From Acidipropionibacterium thoenii DSM 20276 (GTDB lineage: Bacteria; Actinomycetota; Actinomycetes; Propionibacteriales; Propionibacteriaceae), in the NCBI RefSeq assembly GCF_000423445.1, contig NZ_AUHZ01000018.1:1-42685 (forward strand): 42,685 nucleotides of DNA, written 5' to 3'. A model generated the notes under the pieces. That model saw only the letters and a program-made list of their open reading frames with translations. It was not told where the DNA came from and did no database searches. Every line of letters begins with the position of its first letter. The first letter of the stretch is position 1. A program made the position numbers and the translations under genes. Positions 1-7,124 of the stretch are shown piece after piece.

Positions 1-103
1 CAGGGCCCTCCCCCACGCACCCCGTCCTCACAGCGAAGTGACAACCGATCCACACACAGTCAAGCCACAACTACACCCTGGATCCTGAAGAGCCAGATTG
101 TCG

Positions 104-118
104 GACGCCTTCTGCGTC
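104..118 (-). terminator. weak hairpin after aldehyde dehydrogenase gene
   Basis: Five-base perfect arms (gacgc/gcgtc) flank a five-base loop shortly after the stop of the minus-strand aldehyde dehydrogenase gene. There is no clear T-run, so a role as transcription terminator is only a guess. The rest of bases 1-133 shows no gene. Confidence 0.22.
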
Positions 119-133
119 AGCGCATAGGAGAGG

Positions 134-1657
134 TCAGAACAGCCCCTGAGGGGCCTCGGTGTAGGAGACCAGAAGGTCCTTGATCTGCTGGTAGGCGTTG
201 AGGATCACCCGGTCGGTCTCCCTCCCGATGCCGGACTCCTTGTACCCGCCGAAGGGGGCTCCGGCCGGGTACATGTGGTAGCAGTTCGTCCACACCCGGC
301 CCGCCTGAATGGCCCGCCCGGCCCGATAGGCCCGGTTGCCGTTGCGGGTCCAGACGCCGGCACCCAACCCGTAGCTGGTGTCGTTGGCGATCCGGATCGC
401 GTCGTCGTAGTCCTCGAAGGGGGTCAGGGCCAGAACGGGCCCGAAGATCTCCTCCTGGAAGATGCGCATCGAGTTCTCTCCCTCCAGCACGGTCGGCTGG
501 ATGTAGTAGCCGCCGGCCAGATCGCCGTCCAGCTCCCCCGGGCCGCCGCCCGCACGGACGGTGGCCCCCTCCTGCTTGCCGATCCTGATGCAATCCAGGA
601 TCTTGTCGCGCTGGCGCGCCGAGACCTGCGGGCCGACCTGGCAGTCGGTATCTAGGGGATTGATCTGCTTCGCGGTGCCCAGCCGCTCGACGGCACGGGG
701 AACGAAGGAGTCGAAGATCGACTTCTGCACCAGGGCGCGGGACGGGCAGGTGCACACCTCGCCCTTGTTGAAGGCGAAGAGATTGAACCCCTCGAGGGCC
801 TTCTGGTAGAAGCCGTCGTCGTGATCGGCGATATCGTCGAAGAAAATGTTCGGGCTCTTCCCACCCAGTTCCAGGGTGGCTGGAATCAGCAGCTGAGCGG
901 CGTCCAGTGCGATATCGCGGCCCACCTCCGTCGACCCGGTGAAGGCCAGTTTACGGATTCTCGGGTGACGCGACAGCACGGTGCCGATCTCCGAGCCCTT
1001 GCCCTCGACGATATTGAGCACTCCGGGCGGCAGCAGGTCCTGGATCCTCTCCACCAGGATGAGCAGGGAGATCGGGGTCTCGGACGCCGGCTTCATGACG
1101 ATGGTGTTTCCCGCGGCCAGGGCCGGTGCGATCTTCCACGCAGCCATCAGGATGGGGAAGTTCCACGGGATGATCTGCGCGACGACACCCAGCGGCTCGC
1201 GGAACTGGTAGGAGACCGTGTCGTGGTCGATCTGCGTGGAGACCTGCTCCTGTGCGCGGATCGCCGCGGCGAAGTACCGGAAATGGTCAGCGGCCAGCGG
1301 GATGTCTGCGCCGAGCGTCTCCCTGATGGGCTTGCCGTTGTCCCAGGTCTCGGCCAGAGCGATCTCCTCGCGGTGCTCGTCGATCCGCTCGGCGATCTTC
1401 CACAGCACCTCGGCGCGCTCGGCGTTCGAGGCGCGCGACCAGGCGGGGAACGCTTTCCACGCGACGTCGACGGCCCGGTCGACGTCCTCCGAGGTGGAGC
1501 GCGCCACCGAGGTGTAGACCTGCCCGGTGACCGGCGTCCTCACCTCGCCGTAATTCCCCTTGACCGGCGCCACGAATTCCCCACCGATGAAGTTCTGGTA
1601 CTCGACCGCGAAATCGAGCAGGCTCCCCTGCGTATTCGGTCGCGTGTATGTCGTCAT
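134..1657 (-). CDS. NAD-dependent aldehyde dehydrogenase (AcoD/ExaC type)
   Basis: This 507-aa protein oxidises aldehydes, probably acetaldehyde, to the acid with NAD in the cytoplasm. The full ALDH signature is visible: PWNFP near residue 164, the cofactor lysine K189, the FTGSTEVG nucleotide-binding turn at 239-246, catalytic base E263 in LELGG, and nucleophile C302 in GEVCTCPSR. The CTC pair is typical of the acetaldehyde-oxidising AcoD/ExaC branch. The chosen ATG (MTTYTRP) has a purine-rich ggaag stretch about ten bases upstream. An in-frame upstream start at 1708 would overlap the alcohol dehydrogenase gene and adds residues unlike the family. It lies 25 bp after that gene on the same strand, so the two probably form an alcohol-to-acid oxidation operon. 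Family assignment is firm; the physiological substrate is inferred. Confidence 0.95.
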   Translation of the reverse strand: MTTYTRPNTQGSLLDFAVEYQNFIGGEFVAPVKGNYGEVRTPVTGQVYTSVARSTSEDVDRAVDVAWKAFPAWSRASNAERAEVLWKIAERIDEHREEIALAETWDNGKPIRETLGADIPLAADHFRYFAAAIRAQEQVSTQIDHDTVSYQFREPLGVVAQIIPWNFPILMAAWKIAPALAAGNTIVMKPASETPISLLILVERIQDLLPPGVLNIVEGKGSEIGTVLSRHPRIRKLAFTGSTEVGRDIALDAAQLLIPATLELGGKSPNIFFDDIADHDDGFYQKALEGFNLFAFNKGEVCTCPSRALVQKSIFDSFVPRAVERLGTAKQINPLDTDCQVGPQVSARQRDKILDCIRIGKQEGATVRAGGGPGELDGDLAGGYYIQPTVLEGENSMRIFQEEIFGPVLALTPFEDYDDAIRIANDTSYGLGAGVWTRNGNRAYRAGRAIQAGRVWTNCYHMYPAGAPFGGYKESGIGRETDRVILNAYQQIKDLLVSYTEAPQGLF

Positions 1658-1682
1658 GTCGAATGCTTCTTCCGCTGTTGCC

Positions 1683-2738
1683 TCAGTGCGTGAAATCGGT
1701 GACGACACTCGTCCCGACGGTCTTGTAGGTGGTCATGTTGTCGAGGGCCTCGTTGACGTCGCTCAACCCGATGGTGCGGGTCACCAGATCGCCGGGGTGG
1801 AGCTTCCCGGTGGAGACCTGATCCAGCAGGTACCGGAACTCGACTGTCGGCATCCCGAAGGAGCCGCGGTAGTCGATCTCATTGGTGATGAGGTCGTTGA
1901 TGGTCAGGGCCACCTCGCCGCCCTCGCCCTCCGGCGTCATGCCGATCTGGACGTGGGTGCCGCGGCGCCGCAGCGAGCCGACCGCATTGCGCAGAGTGGT
2001 CGGAATGCCCAGGGCGTCGACGCTCATATCCGCCCCGCCGCCGGTGATGTCTCGGACGGCCTCGATCGGTTCGGTGGTGCTGGAGTTGATCGTCTCGACG
2101 GCACCGACCTTGCGTGCCAGGTCGAGCTTGTCGTCGGCGATGTCCACGGCGATGACGTTGGCACCCGCCCCGCTGGCGATCTGGGTGGCCGACAGCCCGA
2201 CGCCGCCGGCCCCGTAGACGACGAGCCAGTCGCCGGGGTGAACCTTCCCGACCTCCACGACGCCGTGGTAGGCGGTCATGAACCGGCAGCCCATTCCGGC
2301 AGCCTCCTGGAAGGAGACCGCGTCGGGAAGCGGGACGACGTTCGAGTCGGCGTTCGGGACGTGGACGTACTCGGCGAAACCGCCGTCATAGGTGAATCCC
2401 GGCATCGTGATGTCGGGGCACACATTGGAATGGCCGGTCCGGCAGAACCAGCAGTGCCCGCATCCCAGGGTGAACGGAATGATGACCCGATCCCCGACCT
2501 TGAACTGGGTCACGGACTTCCCGGCGTCGGAGACGACTCCGACGAATTCATGGCCGAATGTGTGGGGCAGGTCACCGCCGGTGAACCCGGGCCACTCCCC
2601 TCTCCATCCGTGCCAGTCGCTACGGCAGACTCCGCAGGCCTTGACATCGACGATCACCCCACCGGCATCATCGACCGGATCAGGCACATTCTCAACGACG
2701 AGTGGCTTCTTGTACTGCTCAACTACCGCTGCCCTCAT
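1683..2738 (-). CDS. adhP: zinc-dependent alcohol dehydrogenase
   Basis: This 351-aa medium-chain dehydrogenase/reductase interconverts alcohols and aldehydes with NAD(H). Catalytic zinc ligands are C38 (in CGVCRSD) and H63-E64 (in GHE). The structural zinc lobe has C93, C96, C99 and C107. The Rossmann turn GAGGVG is present in the second half. Length is normal for the family. It is the first gene of a pair with the aldehyde dehydrogenase 25 bp downstream, so the pair can take ethanol to acetate. No strong ribosome binding site is seen before the ATG. The 5' region holds a GntR/FadR-like operator about 130 bp upstream, which suggests substrate-responsive control. The symbol adhP is by family resemblance only. 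Confidence 0.94.
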   Translation of the reverse strand: MRAAVVEQYKKPLVVENVPDPVDDAGGVIVDVKACGVCRSDWHGWRGEWPGFTGGDLPHTFGHEFVGVVSDAGKSVTQFKVGDRVIIPFTLGCGHCWFCRTGHSNVCPDITMPGFTYDGGFAEYVHVPNADSNVVPLPDAVSFQEAAGMGCRFMTAYHGVVEVGKVHPGDWLVVYGAGGVGLSATQIASGAGANVIAVDIADDKLDLARKVGAVETINSSTTEPIEAVRDITGGGADMSVDALGIPTTLRNAVGSLRRRGTHVQIGMTPEGEGGEVALTINDLITNEIDYRGSFGMPTVEFRYLLDQVSTGKLHPGDLVTRTIGLSDVNEALDNMTTYKTVGTSVVTDFTH

Positions 2739-2866
2739 GGCTACGGGTCACTTCTTTTCTGCTAGGGATCCTCTTTTTTGCCCGGGCCGCGCAGCCTCTG
2801 ATCGTCACAGCGTCGTGACCTGGGATTCCTCATCGGCCGACCCCCCGGTGACTCACCCCCGGGGTC

Positions 2867-2883
2867 AAATGGTCGGACCATTT
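2867..2883. promoter_or_regulatory. putative GntR/FadR-family operator
   Basis: A perfect 8-bp inverted repeat with a one-base centre, aaatggtc-g-gaccattt, contains the core TGGTCnGACCA. This matches the consensus form bound by FadR-subfamily GntR regulators (TnGTnnnACnA). It lies 129 bp upstream of the alcohol dehydrogenase start. No GntR regulator is encoded in the window, so the cognate protein would be elsewhere. The match to the family consensus is seen; binding is inferred. Confidence 0.5.
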
Positions 2884-2971
2884 AGTTGACACCTGCACGG
2901 TAGCTCTCATGTAGGCCGTAGCCAAATCGGGGTTCGAGGGCTCTTCGACCCGCTCGTGAAGTCGACACTGT

Positions 2972-3045
2972 GCGCATATTGCTAGCTGGAGGGCGGTTTC
3001 CGAGACAGAGATCTCGGAAACCGCCCTCCAGCTAGCAATATGCGC
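2972..3045. repeat. perfect 34-bp inverted repeat (large hairpin)
   Basis: Arms at 2972-3005 and 3012-3045 are exact reverse complements with a six-base loop (cagaga). It lies 28 bp after the dipeptidase stop codon (minus strand) and upstream of the alcohol dehydrogenase operon, so it could terminate dipeptidase transcription. It has no T-run, and the stem is far longer than an ordinary intrinsic terminator. A small mobile palindrome or a structured regulatory RNA element is an alternative. Confidence 0.85.
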
Positions 3046-3072
3046 GTGCCGCAGCGCCGGACCAGTGGCCCC

Positions 3073-4590
3073 TCAGAAGTCCGAGCGGGAGAACCGGTTC
3101 ATCATGAGGTTGCTGGCGTCGAAGAGCACCTTCCCCAGCAGGGCGTCGGTCTCGACCCGGACGAACTCGGCGATGTCGTCATTGGCGTCGGCCAGCTGCT
3201 CTCGCAGGGCGCCGTCCTCGGGAACCTCCACCAAGGCGGCCTGGGACAGCCGGTTGTCCGTCTGCGTCACCAGCGCGTGCCCGGCCGCCAGCGTCTTCTC
3301 CTGGTAGCGCTCGATCTCAGGGATGATGTCGTTGAAGTGCGCATCGGCCAGCGCGGCGATGATCCGCGAGGACCAGTAGAGGCTGTCGGTGGACACCCTC
3401 TCGGTGGTGTTGGCCAGGCACTCGGGAGTGCGCTCCACATTCGTGAAGATCGGCACCAGGGTGTTGAAGGGGTTGGAGGCGAAGGCCACCCACTGGATCG
3501 CCCGGCTGGACTCGGGCTTGTACGGCCGCACCTGGAGGATCGACAGCTGCGAGTGGCGGTTGATGCCGATGGGCCGCAGCAGGTGACGCTGCTCCTCGGT
3601 GCCGATGCTCGAGTAGGGGTCGTAGACAGTGCCCTGGTAGTGCAGGCTGAGCACGTACTTGACGTCCTCGATGGTGAGCTTGCGCTCGGGCACCCGGCCC
3701 CAAGGCAGGTCGTCCGAGGCCCAGGTGTGCTCGGGGCTGGGGCCGTCCCAGTCCTCGGCGTGGGGGTTCAGCAGCCGCTGCATGTTCCACGCCCGCGCCG
3801 TGTTGTAGACGTGGTCGGAGTCGGAGTGGGAGCCGAAGGCGTCGCGCGGGTTGAAGGTGTCGCCGAGCGACAGGTCGAGATGGTTCTCGTAGATGAACTG
3901 GGCCAGGTCGGGGCTGGCCAGATGCTCGCGGCCCTCGCCCAGGGCGTCATCCAGATCGAAGGAGTCGATGCCGAGCTGGTTGGGCATCGTCACGTACTGG
4001 TCGTCGGGCACCCGCTTGGCAATCCAGTGGTGGCCGCCGACCGTCTCCAGCCACCAGATCTCGTCGGAGTCGCTGAAGGCGATGCCGTTCATCTCGTAGG
4101 TGCCGTGCTCCTCGAGCAGCGCGCCCAGCCGCAGCACGCCCTCGCGGGCGGTGCGGATATAGGGCAGGACGATGGTGAGCATGTCCTCCTCGCCGATCCC
4201 GCCGATCTTCTCGGGGATGTAGTCGGGCGCCCCTTCACGACCGCTGGCGGGCCGGTACTCGACGAAGGGATCGGCACCCAGCACGCGCTCATTGGTGGTG
4301 AGGGTCTCGGTGGCGCTCATCGCGACGTTGGCCGCGTTGATACCGGCCGCGCCCCAGATCCCCTGGTCGGGGATCGCATTCGGCGCCGCGGTGTATCGCA
4401 TCGGGTCGTCGGGCAGCTCGATGGTGAGGTGGCCGATGACGCTGGTGTAGCTGCGCGGCTGGTCGGCCGGGGGGACGACGATGATCTTCTTCGGGTTCCA
4501 CTCGCCGTTGCTCGAGTCCTCATTGCGCGCCACCAGCGGTGACCCGTCGTAACTCGCCTTCTTGCCCACCAGGATGGTTGTGCAGCCCAC
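3073..4590 (-). CDS. pepD: C69-family dipeptidase (PepD-like)
   Basis: A 505-aa N-terminal-nucleophile hydrolase of peptidase family C69 that splits dipeptides. The protein begins MGCTTILVGKKAS, which puts the nucleophile cysteine at position 3, followed by the family-typical DGSPLVARNED. Further family marks are the GINAANVAMSATET region, IWWLETVGGHHW, and the C-terminal TDSLYWSSR segment. The start chosen is a GTG with an aaggga/gagg purine tract just upstream; the open frame extends 77 codons further but lacks family residues. Exposure of the nucleophile would need removal of the first residues, as known for this family. It is transcribed away from the 613-aa gene, with a hairpin repeat in the shared upstream region. 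Confidence 0.93.
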   Translation of the reverse strand: MGCTTILVGKKASYDGSPLVARNEDSSNGEWNPKKIIVVPPADQPRSYTSVIGHLTIELPDDPMRYTAAPNAIPDQGIWGAAGINAANVAMSATETLTTNERVLGADPFVEYRPASGREGAPDYIPEKIGGIGEEDMLTIVLPYIRTAREGVLRLGALLEEHGTYEMNGIAFSDSDEIWWLETVGGHHWIAKRVPDDQYVTMPNQLGIDSFDLDDALGEGREHLASPDLAQFIYENHLDLSLGDTFNPRDAFGSHSDSDHVYNTARAWNMQRLLNPHAEDWDGPSPEHTWASDDLPWGRVPERKLTIEDVKYVLSLHYQGTVYDPYSSIGTEEQRHLLRPIGINRHSQLSILQVRPYKPESSRAIQWVAFASNPFNTLVPIFTNVERTPECLANTTERVSTDSLYWSSRIIAALADAHFNDIIPEIERYQEKTLAAGHALVTQTDNRLSQAALVEVPEDGALREQLADANDDIAEFVRVETDALLGKVLFDASNLMMNRFSRSDF

Positions 4591-4665
4591 GTTCCTCGTC
4601 CCTTCGCTCGTGGCCGTGACCGACCGGTTCGGCACACCGCCCGATTCTAGGCCCGGGCGACAGCC

Positions 4666-4745
4666 CGTCATCCAGGCACCCTGTGCTCTCCCTGTGGAGA
4701 ATCTCCTCCCAACACGCCGTCTTTCAGCCCTGGCGGGCGCCGGGA
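4666..4745. repeat. 80-bp intergenic repeat, copy A (with intact hairpin)
   Basis: This 80-bp stretch matches 6858-6937 at 77 of 80 positions without gaps. In this copy it continues into a complete hairpin: arms 4706-4721 and 4744-4759 are perfect 16-bp reverse complements (ctcccaacacgccgtc and its complement) around a 22-base loop. It lies between two divergent genes, so it is not a simple 3' terminator. It may be a dispersed palindromic element of this genome. Confidence 0.85.
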
Positions 4746-4804
4746 CGGCGTGTTGGGAGAAATCTCCCACCTGGGCATAGCCGAACACAGCTTCGTCAGA
4801 TCGG

Positions 4805-4832
4805 CTGACTCGGAACGACAACCCACTACGCT
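4805..4832 (+). promoter_or_regulatory. possible promoter for a leaderless transcript
   Basis: A -35-like ctgact (4805-4810) and a -10-like TACGCT (4827-4832) are separated by 16 bases. The ATG of the 613-aa gene follows six bases after the -10 box, and no ribosome binding site is visible. This spacing fits a leaderless mRNA, which is common in actinobacteria. Confidence 0.35.
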
Positions 4833-4838
4833 CGATAC

Positions 4839-6680
4839 ATGTCCTGGTTCTCCAGCTCCGATCAGCCGGAGCCTCCCAAAATGCCGCCCGGCGTGACGCA
4901 TGTTCCGGGCCTCGCCGACAGCATTCTCAACGAACTCGCCCCTCTCCTGGCCGCCGAGGGCATCGACCTCAGTGACCCGAAGGGCGTCGATATCGACGCC
5001 CTCCAGGCCGCTCTGGGCCCGGCCGTGGAGCGCCGGAATATGGAACTGTTCACCCCGACCGGCGCCCATCGCACCCAGGCTCTGGCCGTCCTGCGCCGCT
5101 TCACCGAGGCGACTGCGGCCGGACGGGCCGACGAGGCACAGGCGGTATTGGACGGCGTGGAGACTGACGAGACAGAGGACCATCCCGCGATCTCCCATGT
5201 CATCGGCGTCACCCTCGGCCTGCTCGACTCCTGGTACGCCGATCGACGACTGAGGACCGCCCTCTCGTCGGCCCGGATCGCCTCCCGGCGTCGCTCCGTC
5301 CGGGCCTCAGCCACGGATCTGCTGGCCGCCGCCAGACGCAACACCGCCTTCAGTTCTCTGGACGAGCTCACCATCACCCATGGCGGTCTCGACCTTTTCG
5401 AGGGCGGGGCGACACTCATCGCGGCGTCGATCTCCGCGATCGCGAAACGCCAGCGCAGGAGCGTGACCGCCACCTGCCGCGAACTCCTCATCGCCGATCC
5501 CGAATACACCTCGGTAGACGTCGTAGTAGCCGGCACCGGACGGGCAGCAGAGACCGACGGGACGACACCGGCCGATGAAAGAATTCTGGCCGAGTTCGAG
5601 GAATGGCTCGCTCGGCAACCCCACATCGTGGCACCCACAGTCGAGGACGAGGCGACCGCCATGCGGGCGATCTTCGGCCTGGCACGCACATCCGGTGCCG
5701 ATCTGCGCAACCCCCACGACATCGAGACCGCCGTGGACCTCCTGCTCGACATGGGCTCGGGCGAGGGGCCGGACTCCTACGACTCGATGATGTCCTGCCT
5801 GCTCACTCTCGACGAGTACATCCACTTCCAGTGGGAGATCTCCAGACGCCCGGAGAACTGGGATCACGCCCACGACATCGTCGAGGACGCCCTTTCCGCC
5901 GGGAATGGGGGCGACCGGCTCGCCGACGTCATCGAGAACGCCACAGCGACCGATCCCCGGGTGCGCCACGCCGCTCTGATGAAGACCCGGGTGAGTACTG
6001 CGGTCCCGGCGTTCCTCGGATGGCTGAGCACCAGCAGGGCTATCAGTCAGTCCGGGAACCTTCGGCTGGTCGATATCGAGCCGGTGGCCGCCTTGCTTGG
6101 GGTCCGAGCCGAGGGCGTCCGAAAGCTTCCTCCCCTGGCCCATGCCCTGCCGTCCGGTTTCGGCACCGATGAACCGCTGCCAGAACCGGAGACGCTCTAT
6201 GCCACCTCGATGCGCGATGTCGCGGTCCTGTGGGCCTGGTGGCAGGCCCTCCTGCAGTGCGACATCATCGAGACCACGGCCACCCGGGTACGCCCCGGCC
6301 CCGCATCCGGCCCCTGGACGGACGGAGGTGAGCCCCCGATCGAGGATGTCGAGGCCCTCAACGGGCTGTTCGTCTCATTCCTCCTCAGCGACCGGATGTT
6401 CGATGATGACCAATTCGGCAGCAGCGCAGCGGTCGCGGTCCTGGCATCAAGAATTGTGATCGCGGCGGCAGCGCCCGAGCTCGGTATCGAGAACCCCTCC
6501 GACGCGATGAGCGCGATTCGCCGGCCGCGTGCGCTCCAGGTGGCGGCCCGGCTGGAACGCCTCGGCCTGATGTCCCGTGACGCATCAGGAAAGCTGGAAG
6601 TCCCGGCAGGTCTGAAGGCCGCCGTGCTGCGCGGGGCGATGATCATCATGGAGATCGTCACGCGCAGCGACGAGACCTGA
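4839..6680 (+). CDS. conserved-type hypothetical protein, 613 aa
   Basis: I do not recognise this protein. It looks soluble and mostly alpha-helical, with no signal peptide and no obvious membrane segment or catalytic motif. The first 25 residues are Pro/Ser-rich, followed by acidic and helical stretches. Residues around 135-215 are Arg/Ala-rich. A region after residue 300 reads like an all-helical scaffold (LLLDMGSGEGPDSYDSMM). Codon use and GC content match the neighbouring chromosomal genes, so it looks native rather than acquired. It is divergent from the dipeptidase gene and followed by the second copy of the 80-bp repeat. The reading is solid as a gene; its function is unknown. Confidence 0.8.
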   Translation: MSWFSSSDQPEPPKMPPGVTHVPGLADSILNELAPLLAAEGIDLSDPKGVDIDALQAALGPAVERRNMELFTPTGAHRTQALAVLRRFTEATAAGRADEAQAVLDGVETDETEDHPAISHVIGVTLGLLDSWYADRRLRTALSSARIASRRRSVRASATDLLAAARRNTAFSSLDELTITHGGLDLFEGGATLIAASISAIAKRQRRSVTATCRELLIADPEYTSVDVVVAGTGRAAETDGTTPADERILAEFEEWLARQPHIVAPTVEDEATAMRAIFGLARTSGADLRNPHDIETAVDLLLDMGSGEGPDSYDSMMSCLLTLDEYIHFQWEISRRPENWDHAHDIVEDALSAGNGGDRLADVIENATATDPRVRHAALMKTRVSTAVPAFLGWLSTSRAISQSGNLRLVDIEPVAALLGVRAEGVRKLPPLAHALPSGFGTDEPLPEPETLYATSMRDVAVLWAWWQALLQCDIIETTATRVRPGPASGPWTDGGEPPIEDVEALNGLFVSFLLSDRMFDDDQFGSSAAVAVLASRIVIAAAAPELGIENPSDAMSAIRRPRALQVAARLERLGLMSRDASGKLEVPAGLKAAVLRGAMIIMEIVTRSDET

Positions 6681-6857
6681 TGCGGAGCACTACCGCGTGA
6701 CTCCGGTCCTGATCGCGTCTACCTCTTCATAGCGTTCTCGCGTACTCCACCATGTTTTCGTATACGAGGCCCGTAGCTGGTGGGGCGTGCAGGTCGAGGC
6801 CGGCGGACGACGTTCCCTGCGCCGCGTGCTCGGGGAAGGGCCCTACGAACCGCGGGG

Positions 6858-6937
6858 CGTCATCCAGGCACCCTGTGCCCTCCCTGTGGAGGATCTCCTC
6901 CCAACACGCCGTCTTTCAGCCCTGACGGGCGCCGGGA
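6858..6937. repeat. 80-bp intergenic repeat, copy B (hairpin cut in half)
   Basis: Second copy of the repeat at 4666-4745, with three mismatches. The left hairpin arm and most of the loop are kept, but from 6938 the sequence no longer matches and the right arm is missing. The integrase gene begins 187 bp further on. The break is therefore a candidate left boundary of the integrated element. The preceding stretch 6681-6857 shows no gene. Confidence 0.75.
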
Positions 6938-7028
6938 ACGCCGGTTCCTACGTCCGGGATCTTCTCGTCAGCGCCCGGTAGACTGTTGGGTAAGCTCAAC
7001 GAACCGGCGTCGTTGGCACCAGACTCTT

Positions 7029-7052
7029 AAGCCCCGCACTCGGGGTTTTCTT
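7029..7052 (+). terminator. intrinsic terminator upstream of integrase
   Basis: An aagccccg/cggggttt stem with a four-base loop (cact) is followed by ttttctt. It is a good rho-independent terminator on the plus strand, yet no gene lies directly before it within the element. It could end a short RNA, act as an attenuator for the integrase, or block transcription entering from the chromosome. Confidence 0.6.
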
Positions 7053-7066
7053 CCTGCTTCTTGACG

Positions 7067-7122
7067 TGACCGCCATCCGGCGCCCCACAAGACCCCTCTC
7101 AGGGGTCCGTGAAAGGCGGTCA
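7067..7122 (+). promoter_or_regulatory. structured 5' leader that can hide the integrase RBS
   Basis: A long-range stem tgaccgcc (7067-7074) / ggcggtca (7115-7122) encloses a local hairpin gacccct-ctc-aggggtc. The right arm includes most of the integrase ribosome binding site (aaaggcgg before the ATG at 7125). Folding would limit translation. The pairing is seen; the regulatory role is inferred. Confidence 0.4.
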
Positions 7123-7124
7123 CC

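Noticed and set aside
3040-4542. Plus-strand frame opposite the dipeptidase gene
   Set aside because: Antisense shadow; the dipeptidase on the minus strand has clear family motifs.
7018-7032. Sequence gactcttaa resembling a tRNA-Lys anticodon arm
   Set aside because: The surrounding bases do not fold into acceptor, D and T arms; the following stem is an intrinsic terminator.
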